DNA of 64,000 bases from Streptomyces sp. V1I1 (GTDB lineage: Bacteria; Actinomycetota; Actinomycetes; Streptomycetales; Streptomycetaceae), in NCBI RefSeq assembly GCF_030817355.1, contig NZ_JAUSZH010000001.1, forward strand, positions 7,167,001 to 7,231,000. The letters are read 5' to 3'. This document shows, in pieces, positions 16,516 through 24,291 of this stretch. Positions within the stretch are counted from its first letter, which is position 1. Each line of letters starts with the position of its first letter. The notes beneath the pieces were generated by a model that saw only the letters and a program-made list of their open reading frames with translations, made no database searches and had not been told where the DNA came from. The translations under genes were made by a program, and so were the position numbers.

Positions 16516-17134
16516 GACCCCACTGTGACCGAACGGTGTTGCGTGATCACGAACGCTTTGTGACTGATGGGTAAAGCATGGATCTAGACCACTATCGGCT
16601 GTTTTTCGCCGTTCCTGGCGCGGAGTGTTCGGTTCCACGATTCAAGGCGGTCACCAGCCGGGACGCCTGGCCGACCAGCTGGGAAGTGCCCGCCGTGAGG
16701 CGACCTCAGTCAGTCCGGGTATCCCTTCCGCACCCCATGATCCCGCAGCGGCAGGCCCGCAGCGCTCGACGCAGTCCACGGCCACGGCCAGTATCTCCCC
16801 GAGTCCGCGGACGGGAGCCTGAGAGGCCGGCAGTCCGGGCGGCGCCCCCGCGAGCACGGACCACGTTGTCTCATACGCACCGGTCGAGGCGGCCGTACGG
16901 GCAGACTCGGCCAAGCCGGTTGGGCTTCACCGTCCCGCTCCCGACAAGCCCGGCCAGGGCCGCGGCGGCCTGTCGGTGTGAGTCCGCCGGATGTCTCCAG
17001 GCCGGGGAGCCGTCCGCCCCCTGCGGACTCGAGGGCGGACTGTCGGGCGTAGGCCAGTGCCTGCACTGATCGCGTCATGGAAATGACGTCGGATCCCACT
17101 ACTGACAATCGGGCGGGAGCCGGGGGCGGATCAG
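16516..17134. other. 620-bp gap without a convincing gene
   Basis: Near the ACT-GNAT start is a perfect 10-bp palindrome CGTGATCACG (16542-16551), probably part of its promoter region. The rest holds only mutually overlapping frames with Ser/Pro/Arg-rich, non-family translations on both strands. It may be decayed coding sequence, but no parent family is recognisable. No tRNA-like cloverleaf was seen. Confidence 0.4.
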
Positions 17135-18712
17135 TTACTGGCCCACTCGCCCGGGCTGAAGCACCTTGCTGAACAGGACAGTTCCGCCCTCCGCCCGCAG
17201 CCGCACCGTCAACTCACCGCTGCCGCCGTCGATGTCGACCTCCCCGAAATACTGCGGGGACTCCATCGGCGAGACGTTGGCGCGCTCCGGCGCCCGGACG
17301 AAGACGCGCTCCGGACCGAAGGTGGCGTCCAGCGCGTTGGCCGGGAAGCCGCCGGCGGCCAGCGGGCCCGAGACGAACTCCCAGAACGGCGCGAAGTCCT
17401 TGAAGGCCGCACGCTCCGGTGCGTAGTGCTGCGCCGAGGTGTAGTGCACATCAGCGGTGAGCCAGAGCGTCCCCGTGATCCGCCGGTGCTTGATGAACCG
17501 CAGCAGCTCGGCGATCTGCAGCTCACGACCGAGCGGCGCACCCGGATCGCCCTGCGCCACCGCCTCGAAGTTCGCCGCGCCGTCCGGGACGACAAGGCCG
17601 AGCGGCATGTCGGAGGCGATCACCTTCCACACCGCGCGCGAGCGCGACAGCTCGCGCTTCAGCCAGGCGAGCTGCTCCGCGCCGAGGATGCCCTGCGCGT
17701 CATCGGCCTGCCGACCGGGGGAGTTGGCGTTGCGGTACGAACGCATGTCGAGGACGAAGACATCGAGCAGGGGACCGTAGCGCACCACCCGGTGGACGCG
17801 GCCCTCGCGCCCGCCCGCGGGGAGCGTCGAGATCGGGAAGTACTCACTGAAGGCGCGCATCGAGCGCTCCGCCAGCAGATCCACGTTCTTCTCGGTGTAG
17901 CGCGGGTCGTCCAGGATCTGGCCGGGATACCAGTTGTTGCGCACCTCATGGTCGTCCCACTGCACGACCGTCGGCACCTGGGCGTTGAAGCGCCTGACGT
18001 TCTCGTCGAGCAGGTTGTAGCGGAAGTTGCCGCGGAAGTCCGCCAGCGTCTGCGCCACCTTGGACTTCTCCTCGGTGGTGATGTTGCGCCAGATACGGCC
18101 GTCCGGCAGCGTCACGCTCGGCTGGATCACACCGTCCGCATAGACCGTGTCGCCGCTGCACAGGAAGAAGTCCGGGTCGAGACGGCGCATTTCTTCGTAC
18201 GCGCGGTAGCCGCCGATTTCCGGGTTGATCCCCCACCCCTGGCCCGCGATATCGCCCGACCACAGGAAACGCACGCCCTCGCGGCGCTTCGCGGGAGCCG
18301 TGCGGAACGTCCCGTACACCGGCTCACCGGTGCGCCGCGGGTCGTCGGGGTCAGCCAGCGTGACGCGGTAGTGCACCTGCTCGCCCGCGGGCAGACCGCG
18401 CAGCGATGTCGTCCCGGTGAAGTCCGTGCCGGACCCTATGAGCGGGCCGTGGTGGCGGTGCGCGCGTCGGAAGGAGTCCGTCGCGGACGTTTCCACGATC
18501 ATCCGGGCAGGCCGGTCCGCGCGCACCCACACCAGGCCGGACGAGGCCGTTACATCGCCGGTCTGCACACCCAACGTGGCGCGCGGGCGGCCGGACAGCG
18601 CCAGTGCGGGCGCCGCGCCCAGTGCGGGCAGTGCCAGTGCCGCCGATGCGGCGACCGTGCCGCGCAGTACGGAACGGCGGTCGGGGGACGAATTCCGTAG
18701 GTTGTGCGACAT
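17135..18712 (-). CDS. phoD: Alkaline phosphatase D, Tat-exported
   Basis: 525 residues from the ATG at 18712, with GGAGG upstream. The N terminus is a Tat signal: PDRRSVLRGTVAASAALALP then GAAPALA. The PhoD metallophosphatase core shows FLCSGDTVYADG, VVQWDDHEVRNNW and GTLWLTADVHYTSAQHY, the Fe/Ca-binding motifs of the family. It releases phosphate from phosphate mono- and diesters outside the cell. Two 11-nt PHO-box-like repeats at 18776-18797 lie 64 bp upstream, so PhoP control under phosphate starvation is likely. Confidence 0.95.
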   Translation of the reverse strand: MSHNLRNSSPDRRSVLRGTVAASAALALPALGAAPALALSGRPRATLGVQTGDVTASSGLVWVRADRPARMIVETSATDSFRRAHRHHGPLIGSGTDFTGTTSLRGLPAGEQVHYRVTLADPDDPRRTGEPVYGTFRTAPAKRREGVRFLWSGDIAGQGWGINPEIGGYRAYEEMRRLDPDFFLCSGDTVYADGVIQPSVTLPDGRIWRNITTEEKSKVAQTLADFRGNFRYNLLDENVRRFNAQVPTVVQWDDHEVRNNWYPGQILDDPRYTEKNVDLLAERSMRAFSEYFPISTLPAGGREGRVHRVVRYGPLLDVFVLDMRSYRNANSPGRQADDAQGILGAEQLAWLKRELSRSRAVWKVIASDMPLGLVVPDGAANFEAVAQGDPGAPLGRELQIAELLRFIKHRRITGTLWLTADVHYTSAQHYAPERAAFKDFAPFWEFVSGPLAAGGFPANALDATFGPERVFVRAPERANVSPMESPQYFGEVDIDGGSGELTVRLRAEGGTVLFSKVLQPGRVGQ

Positions 18713-18775
18713 CGCTGCGCCTCCAGGGCAGGTCGGGCGGGTGTGCCGTGCCATGCCTAGCGCCCGGCCGCGGCC

Positions 18776-18797
18776 GTCACACGAACCCCAAATGAAC
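18776..18797 (-). promoter_or_regulatory. PHO box (PhoP-binding direct repeats) of phoD
   Basis: On the minus strand two adjacent 11-nt units read GTTCATTTGGG (18797-18787) and GTTCGTGTGAC (18786-18776). The first matches the Streptomyces direct-repeat unit GTTCAYYYRGG at every position, the second at GTTC plus a few positions. They lie 64 bp upstream of the phoD start, where a PhoP activator site is expected. Confidence 0.7.
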
Positions 18798-18845
18798 AAC
18801 TTGTCCAGTGGCGTTCGACCGACGACCAGCGGCCCGTCGACTCCG

Positions 18846-20336
18846 TCAGCGTGCTGTCCCTGCCGCCTGTGCCATCAGCCGTACCCCGCGCGCGATCTCG
18901 GACGGCGTCAGATGCGCGTATCCGAGGACCAGCCGCACCCCGGCATCCCGGGTGAGCGCCGCCGCGTAGTCGGCCAGCGGGTGTACCGCAACACCGGCCC
19001 CGGCCGCGCTCTGAAGGAACCGCGGCTCGGGACCGTACCGCTCGGGCAGCCGGGCGATGATGTGCAGACCGGCGGCGATGCCACTGACCTCGGCGCCCGG
19101 GAAGTGCTCCGTCAGCGCGCCGACGAGGGCGTCCCGCCGTTCCCGGTAGGCGCGCTGGCAGCGGCGCAACTGCCGGTCGTAACCGCCGCGGTCGATGAAG
19201 TCGGCGAGGAGCGCCTGGTCGAGGGTGGGATTGCCGAGATCCAGCGTGCGTTTGCGCTCCACGACCTCGTCCATGAGGTGTGCCGGTACGAGCAGCCAGC
19301 CGAGCCGCAGCCCTGGTGCGAGGGACTTGCTGACCGAGCCGGTGTACGCGACGCGCTCGGGGTCGAGTCCCTGGAGAGCGCCGACGGGCGCCCGGTCGTA
19401 GCGGAAGTCGCCGTCGTAGTCGTCCTCGAGGATCAGACCGTCCACGGCCCGCGCCCAGTCGAGGAGTTCGGTGCGGCGCCGCGCCGAGTAGGCGATTCCG
19501 GTCGGGAACTGGTGGGCCGGGGTGGTCACCACGGCACGTACGCCGGACCGTTCCAGCGGTCCGGTCGCGAGCCCTTCGTCATCCAGCGGCAGTTGCGTCA
19601 TGCCCAGCCCGGCCGCCGCGAACAGCGGCCCGTGCCCAGGGCTCCCCGGATCCTCGACGCCCAAGGTCCGCAGGCCGTGTTCGTGCAGTACGAACCCGAG
19701 CACCGTCATCGCCTGGGCGACGCCCGAACACACCACGACGCATTCCGGATCGGCCACCACACCCCGCCGCCGGGTCAGCAGCGAGGCCACCGATGTTCGC
19801 AGCTCCGGGAGGCCGCGCGGATCGGGATAGCCGAGCGCCCGGTGCGGCAGCCGCGCGAGGACGGACTTCTGCGCCGCCGCCCAGGCGGTGCGCGGGAAGA
19901 GCGAGAGATCGGGCGTCCCTGGGCGGAAGTCCACCCGCGCGCCGGGAGTGCGCGGCGCGAGGTCGCGCGCCCCGGGCACGGCCGCGCGCGCCGCGTCCCC
20001 GACCCAGGTGCCCGCGCCTCTGTCGCTGCGCAGATAGCCCTCCGCCGTCAGCTGCTCGTAGGCCTCGGTGACGAGTCCGCGTGAAACGCCCAGGTCAGCG
20101 GCAAGTTCGCGGCTCGAAGGCAGCCGCGTTCCGGCAGCCAGCCGCCCCGATCTGACCGCCTCGCGCAGCGCCGACTGCAACGCGCGCCCGCGCTGCCGGG
20201 CGGGGGCGGCGGCCGCGGGCAGCAGCACTTCCCAGGCGGCGTTCCAGGAGTCTCCCCGGGAAGGCCCGCCGGGCCCGCCGGGCCGGCCGCGCTCGCTGGG
20301 CCCGCCGGTCGCGGAAGTGGTCCCCGATGACGTCAT
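18846..20336 (-). CDS. MocR/PdxR-type GntR regulator with aminotransferase domain
   Basis: 496 residues. After a Gly/Ser/Pro-rich N terminus comes a GntR winged HTH at about 48-115 (LPSSRELAADLGVSRGLVTE). Residues about 130-490 form a fold-type I aminotransferase domain; YTGSVSKSLAPGLRLGW contains the PLP lysine K337, and LEDDYDGDFRYD the cofactor-contacting Asp. MocR proteins sense PLP or amino acids such as GABA and usually control a divergent gene. The divergent neighbour here is the DMT transporter behind a short leader ORF. Confidence 0.92.
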   Translation of the reverse strand: MTSSGTTSATGGPSERGRPGGPGGPSRGDSWNAAWEVLLPAAAAPARQRGRALQSALREAVRSGRLAAGTRLPSSRELAADLGVSRGLVTEAYEQLTAEGYLRSDRGAGTWVGDAARAAVPGARDLAPRTPGARVDFRPGTPDLSLFPRTAWAAAQKSVLARLPHRALGYPDPRGLPELRTSVASLLTRRRGVVADPECVVVCSGVAQAMTVLGFVLHEHGLRTLGVEDPGSPGHGPLFAAAGLGMTQLPLDDEGLATGPLERSGVRAVVTTPAHQFPTGIAYSARRRTELLDWARAVDGLILEDDYDGDFRYDRAPVGALQGLDPERVAYTGSVSKSLAPGLRLGWLLVPAHLMDEVVERKRTLDLGNPTLDQALLADFIDRGGYDRQLRRCQRAYRERRDALVGALTEHFPGAEVSGIAAGLHIIARLPERYGPEPRFLQSAAGAGVAVHPLADYAAALTRDAGVRLVLGYAHLTPSEIARGVRLMAQAAGTAR

Positions 20337-20347
20337 GGAAGTGGACC

Positions 20348-20376
20348 TTAAACCGGACCGCCCCGATCCATAGCGT
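20348..20376 (+). promoter_or_regulatory. Promoter of the DMT transporter leader
   Basis: TTAAAC at 20348-20353 and TAGCGT at 20371-20376 are separated by 17 bp and end 7 bp before the ATG at 20384. This fits a leaderless transcript starting at the small leader ORF. The region is shared with the divergent MocR gene, so MocR binding here is likely. Confidence 0.5.
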
Positions 20377-20383
20377 CGGCACC

Positions 20384-20461
20384 ATGCCGCATTTCCCGGG
20401 GGACAGCCCCCGGACCCCCGGCCGCAAAAAGGCCGATGGGCTCATCGCCGCACAAGCGTGA
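20384..20461 (+). CDS. 25-codon leader ORF before the DMT transporter
   Basis: ATG at 20384 to TGA at 20459-20461, product about MPHFPGDSPRTPGRKKADGL then IAAQA. The stop overlaps the GTG at 20458 in a GTGA, a usual coupling arrangement. A strong hairpin (CCGGGGG, loop ACAG, CCCCCGG; 20396-20413) lies early in the ORF. It could couple translation of the transporter to reading of the leader. Whether the peptide is made is not shown by sequence alone. Confidence 0.35.
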   Translation: MPHFPGDSPRTPGRKKADGLIAAQA

Positions 20462-21633
20462 GACGGAAACAGATGCACCTGAACTCCCTGCGGGGCGCGC
20501 TCCTCGTCACCTTCGCCTACACCCTCGTCGGCGCCTCCTTCACCGCCAACAGCGTCCTGGGCGACTATCCGTACGCGGGTGGCCAGGCGCTGCGTTACGC
20601 CCTCGCCTGTCTGCTCCTTCTGCCCCTGCTCGGCGGCCGGGCCGCACTGGCTCCGCTGCGTGCCCTCAGCGGGCGGCAGTGGGGGCGGCTCGCCCTGCTC
20701 GCCGCCGTCGGCATGGTCGGCTTCAATCTGGCGATCCTGGCCGCGGAACGTACCTCGGAGCCCGCCGTTCCGGGCGTGTTCGTCGGCTGCGCGCCCGTCA
20801 TCGTCGCCGTGCTCGTACCGCTCCTGGACGGCCGTCGGCCCGCCCGGCCCGTGCTGTACGGGGCCCTGCTCGTCGCCGCCGGAGCCTTCACCGTGCAGGG
20901 CTGGGGGCGTACCGACCCGGCGGGCATCCTCTGGTCGGTGGGCGCGCTGGTCGGCGAGGTGGGCTTCGCCGTACTGGCCACACCCGTGCTGCGACCGCTC
21001 GGCCCCAAGCTGCTGACCGCCACCATCTGCGGCATCGCGGCCGCAGAGTCCACCGTCGTCGGCCTGGTCCTCGACGGCGCGGGCTTCGTGCGGACGCCCG
21101 GCCAGGGCGAGACCCTGGCGCTGTTGTGGCAGGCGGCTGTCGTCACCGTCGTCGGTTTCGTCACCTGGTACATGGGCGTGCAGCGCATCGGCGCCGAGCG
21201 CGCCACGCTCTTCACCGGGCTGATCCCGGTCGCCGCCGCCCTCACCGCGCCCCTGGTGGGCACAGGGACGTTCGGTCCGGCCCAGGCAGCGGGCGGTGTG
21301 CTGGTCGGAGCGGGCGCGGCCCTCGGCTCGGGGGTGTTCGAGAGGCGGTCAGCGGCTGCCGTCCAGGATGACGCGCGAGACAAGCGCGGGGTCGTCGTTC
21401 ATGGGCACATGGCCGCAGCCGGGCAGCCGCACCAGCCGTGCCCCGGGGATGACGTGCTTGGCCCTGATGCCCTGGCGGCGCAGCAGCAGCCGGTCCCGTG
21501 TCCCCCAGCCGATGGTGACGGGCACATCGGGGACGTCGTCGCGGAACAGGACGGAGCGCCCGGCGGCAAGGGTCTCGTGGAAACCGGTGGCCCGGCGCAG
21601 CGCGAGGGTCTCGGCGACGGCCGCCTCGGGTGA
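20458..21633 (+). CDS. EamA/DMT-superfamily transporter with long C-terminal extension
   Basis: 391 codons from the GTG at 20458; an ATG at 20473 gives five fewer. Ten hydrophobic helices from LLVTFAYTLVGASFTANSVL to GGVLVGAGAALGSGVFERR make a normal transporter of about 298 residues. The frame then runs on for about 92 Ala/Gly/Gln-rich codons, antisense to the end of the alpha/beta hydrolase gene (21349-22179). Such an overlap is unusual, and the tail may be a lost stop codon. It probably exports a small metabolite; the divergent MocR regulator suggests an amino-acid or PLP-linked one. Confidence 0.82.
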   Translation: MRRKQMHLNSLRGALLVTFAYTLVGASFTANSVLGDYPYAGGQALRYALACLLLLPLLGGRAALAPLRALSGRQWGRLALLAAVGMVGFNLAILAAERTSEPAVPGVFVGCAPVIVAVLVPLLDGRRPARPVLYGALLVAAGAFTVQGWGRTDPAGILWSVGALVGEVGFAVLATPVLRPLGPKLLTATICGIAAAESTVVGLVLDGAGFVRTPGQGETLALLWQAAVVTVVGFVTWYMGVQRIGAERATLFTGLIPVAAALTAPLVGTGTFGPAQAAGGVLVGAGAALGSGVFERRSAAAVQDDARDKRGVVVHGHMAAAGQPHQPCPGDDVLGPDALAAQQQPVPCPPADGDGHIGDVVAEQDGAPGGKGLVETGGPAQREGLGDGRLG

Positions 21634-22179
21634 GCGTCGTCCGGGCCGGGCGTAGATACTGCTGGTCAGCGCCGCCCGCCCGGCCGCCGTGCGGGACAGG
21701 CTCTCGATCAGTGGCAGCGGCATCGACTGCGCCCCGAACCGCATCGCGCGCAGCGTCCCGAAGGCGTAGAGCCGCTCGCGCTCCGTCCAGAAGCCGGCGG
21801 GCGAGAGCGCCGTCACCGACCGTACGAGCTTCTCCCGGCCCAACTCCAGGGCGAGCAGCCCGCCGAGGGAGTTCCCCGCCACATGGGGGCGTTCGATCTC
21901 CAGTGCCTCGCAGAGCGAGCCGAGGAGCGAGCCCACGGTCGTGAGGTCGTACGACACGCCGTCGGGCAGCGCCGGCGAGCTGCCGAAGCCGGGCAGGTCG
22001 ACAGCGATGACATCACGCTCGGCGGCCAGGATTCCGAGCACCGGCTCCCATGCCTGCCAGTGGTGCCCGATGCCGTGGAGCAGCAGCAGCGGCTCACCCT
22101 CGCCGGCGCGCTCGTAGGTGAAGGACAGCGTGTGGCTGCCCATGGGGGACTCGATGGAGAACGAGATCTTCGCGGCCAT
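21349..22179 (-). CDS. Alpha/beta hydrolase
   Basis: 276 residues. Canonical fold: LLLLHGIGHHWQAWEP with the HG oxyanion motif, VIAVDLPGFGSSP, nucleophile elbow GNSLGG (Ser), late acid in the IGWGTRDRLLL region and LPGCGHVPMNDDP with the catalytic His. No signal peptide, so it is cytoplasmic. Substrate unknown. The last 285 bp are overlapped by the extended transporter frame on the other strand. Confidence 0.88.
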   Translation of the reverse strand: MAAKISFSIESPMGSHTLSFTYERAGEGEPLLLLHGIGHHWQAWEPVLGILAAERDVIAVDLPGFGSSPALPDGVSYDLTTVGSLLGSLCEALEIERPHVAGNSLGGLLALELGREKLVRSVTALSPAGFWTERERLYAFGTLRAMRFGAQSMPLPLIESLSRTAAGRAALTSSIYARPGRRSPEAAVAETLALRRATGFHETLAAGRSVLFRDDVPDVPVTIGWGTRDRLLLRRQGIRAKHVIPGARLVRLPGCGHVPMNDDPALVSRVILDGSR

Positions 22180-22347
22180 GCTTGCTGCTCCCTGGTGTCG
22201 CCCACGGTGTCGCGCGCATCGGCGCCCACGTGAAGGCGTTTTAGACGGTTCGTCAGTAACAATTACCGCTCAGTAGCTTCCAGTTCAAGGGGGCATGCGG
22301 GTTGAGGCCGGCTGGACATGCGGTGCGCGGTCGGTTGGGATGAAGGG

Positions 22348-23232
22348 GTGGCAACAGACACCGTGACTGACGTCTTCGAAGAGCACCGGCCCGTGCTGAC
22401 CGGGGTGGCCTACCGCATGCTCGGCCGGGTGGCCGACGCCGAGGACGTGGTGCAGGACGCCTGGCTGCGCTGGTCGGCCGGCGACCGCAGCGACGTCCGG
22501 GAGCCACGCGGCTTTCTCGTCCGGATCACCACCCGCCTCGCCATCGACCGGCTGCGGCACGTCCAGTCGCGGCGCGAAGCATACGTCGGCCCCTGGCTGC
22601 CCGAGCCGGTCGCCACGGACTTCGGGCCCACCCTCCCCGACACGGCCGAGCGCGCCGTGCTCGCCGAATCCGTCTCTCTCGCGGTCCTCGTAGTGCTGGA
22701 GTCGCTGTCGCCGCTGGAGCGCGCGGTGTTCGTGCTGCGCGAGGCCTTCGGGTTCCCGTACGGAGAAATCGCCACCACGCTCGACCGGTCCGAGGCGGCC
22801 GTGCGCCAGCTCGCGGGCCGGGCGCGCCGGCATGTGGAGGAGCGCAAGCCCCGCTATGACGTCGACCCGGGCGAATGCCGCGACCTCACCGAGCGCTTCC
22901 TGGCCGCCGCTTCCGGCGGCGACCTGGACGCGCTGCTGACCCTGCTGGCGCCCGATGTGCGCCTGGTCGGCGACAGCGGCGGCAAGGCCAAGGCCCCGCT
23001 GCGGGTCATCGAGAGCGCGGACAAGGTCGGCCGCTTCCTGTTCGCCGTGACCAACGAGCCGGTCCAGGAGCTGGACGTCCGCTTCGTGGAGCTCAACGGC
23101 GCGCCCGCGATTCTCGTGCTCTCTGCCGGAAAGCCGGACAGCGTCATGCAGTTGGAGGTTCTGGACGGCCGCATCCAATGCGTCTACATCATTCGCAACC
23201 CCGACAAGCTCGTCTCCCTGGCTGCTGCCTAG
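22348..23232 (+). CDS. ECF41-type RNA polymerase sigma factor (SigJ-like)
   Basis: 294 residues from the GTG at 22348; a GTG at 22363 is an alternative because GAAGGGG lies directly before the first. Sigma region 2 (DAEDVVQDAWLRW) and region 4 (LSPLERAVFVLREAFGFPYG) are clear. A C-terminal SnoaL-like domain follows, with the family motifs WLPEP in the linker, DSGGK (usually DGGGK) and NPDKL near the end. In ECF41 factors this domain contacts the core and tunes activity in place of an anti-sigma. The usual neighbouring oxidoreductase or carboxymuconolactone decarboxylase target is absent. Confidence 0.92.
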   Translation: MATDTVTDVFEEHRPVLTGVAYRMLGRVADAEDVVQDAWLRWSAGDRSDVREPRGFLVRITTRLAIDRLRHVQSRREAYVGPWLPEPVATDFGPTLPDTAERAVLAESVSLAVLVVLESLSPLERAVFVLREAFGFPYGEIATTLDRSEAAVRQLAGRARRHVEERKPRYDVDPGECRDLTERFLAAASGGDLDALLTLLAPDVRLVGDSGGKAKAPLRVIESADKVGRFLFAVTNEPVQELDVRFVELNGAPAILVLSAGKPDSVMQLEVLDGRIQCVYIIRNPDKLVSLAAA

Positions 23233-23254
23233 CCACTTCCGTCTCCGCACGTCG

Positions 23255-23283
23255 GACCCCGTGCCCCAAGGGAGCGCGGGGTC
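23255..23283 (+). terminator. Hairpin terminator after the ECF41 gene
   Basis: GACCCCG (23255-23261) pairs with CGGGGTC (23277-23283); the loop holds a further CCC/GGG pair. It starts 22 bp after the sigma-factor stop and is followed by TTGTG, a reasonable factor-assisted terminator for a high-GC genome. Confidence 0.6.
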
Positions 23284-23369
23284 TTGTGCTGCCTGCGTTT
23301 CACGGGGGCACGAACGTCCTGTGAACGCTCTGCGAAGCCGGTTGGTTTCATTGCGTAACCGGCGGAGGA

Positions 23370-23404
23370 TTGGTCTTGACCAAGGGGGAGTGCCGTCCTA
23401 TGGT
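23370..23404 (+). promoter_or_regulatory. Promoter overlapped by a DasR-type (dre-like) palindrome
   Basis: TTGGTCTTGACCAA at 23370-23383 is a near-perfect palindrome close to the dre core TGGTCTAGACCA. Its right half contains TTGACC (23376-23381), a -35 box, with TATGGT (23399-23404) 17 bp later as -10. A GntR protein bound here would block the promoter of the gene at 23485. The match to the consensus is visible; binding is inferred. Confidence 0.6.
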
Positions 23405-23484
23405 CGGCAGAGTTAGTGCAGGAACCTTTAATAAACAAGGGCGCGGAATAGCCGCCGCTGACACGGCGATTGCGGAGGATCAGG

Positions 23485-24249
23485 GTGGGGACCACGCAGC
23501 TGGAATCGGTGCCGGAACCTAAGTACTGGCACCTCAAGACCGTGCTCGGCGAAGCGCTCGACTCGGACTTCGCGGTAGGGGAGATCCTGCCCAACGAGCG
23601 AGATCTCGCCGCTCGCTTCGGAGTCGCCCGCGCCACGCTCCGACAGGCGCTCGAACAGCTTGAGCTGGAAGGCCGGTTGCAGCGGCGTCGCGGCGTCGGC
23701 ACGACCGTCGCCCCGCCGCGCATGGGCGTGGACGTCTCCACCACCGAGCACACCTGGCCGGGCGCCGGAGAGGAAGCCTGGCAGTCCGTCGACTGCACAA
23801 CGGTGGTGCCGCCACTGGCGGTGGCCCGGCTGCTCGACACCGACACGGGCGAAGAGACCCACACCGTGCGCAGGCTTCGCGTGACGCACGGCCAGTCGGT
23901 CGCCGCCGAGCTGCTGTACGTCCCGGCCTCGTCCGTGCCCGAGCTCTCCGCCATCGACGCGCCGTCCGGGCCCGCCCGCGCCCGCGCCGTACTGCGCGAG
24001 CTCCAGCGCCTCGACCTCGAGGGCCAGGACCGGGCGGTGGAACTGGGCTCTGCCCGTGTGGACGACGCCAAGGAGCTCGACCGGCTGCCGGGCGCGCCCG
24101 TGCTGGTCGTCACCACGCGGTACTTCTCCGAGGGCAGGACCGCGGCCGTCTCGGTGGCCACGTACCGGGCCGACACTTGCCGGCTCACCTTCGGTGACTC
24201 GGGTGACCTGGAGATCAGCCACCCCGACGAGGAGCGCCGCGCTTCCTGA
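23485..24249 (+). CDS. GntR/HutC-family regulator, DasR-like
   Basis: 254 residues from the GTG at 23485, with GGAGG at 23473-23477. PEPKYWHLKTVLGEAL opens a GntR winged HTH (LPNERDLAARFGVARATLRQ, ALEQLELEGRLQRRRGVGTT). Residues about 85-240 are a UTRA ligand domain (HTVRRLRVTHGQSVAAELLY). The N terminus resembles that of DasR (PKYYRLK), the amino-sugar repressor. The dre-like palindrome over its own promoter supports autoregulation or DasR control. It converges on the ROK repressor gene. Confidence 0.88.
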   Translation: MGTTQLESVPEPKYWHLKTVLGEALDSDFAVGEILPNERDLAARFGVARATLRQALEQLELEGRLQRRRGVGTTVAPPRMGVDVSTTEHTWPGAGEEAWQSVDCTTVVPPLAVARLLDTDTGEETHTVRRLRVTHGQSVAAELLYVPASSVPELSAIDAPSGPARARAVLRELQRLDLEGQDRAVELGSARVDDAKELDRLPGAPVLVVTTRYFSEGRTAAVSVATYRADTCRLTFGDSGDLEISHPDEERRAS

Positions 24250-24291
24250 ATGCGGCTCTGTCCAGTACGGCCCGTCGCACCGAGCTCGCGC

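Noticed and set aside
16578..17069. 163-codon plus-strand ORF in the large gap
   Set aside because: Low-complexity Arg/Pro/Ser translation, overlapped by equally long frames on the other strand and lacking a ribosome-binding site.
22180..22347. ECF41 autoregulated promoter (TGTCACA and CGTC)
   Set aside because: The motifs were not found at proper spacing upstream of the sigma gene.
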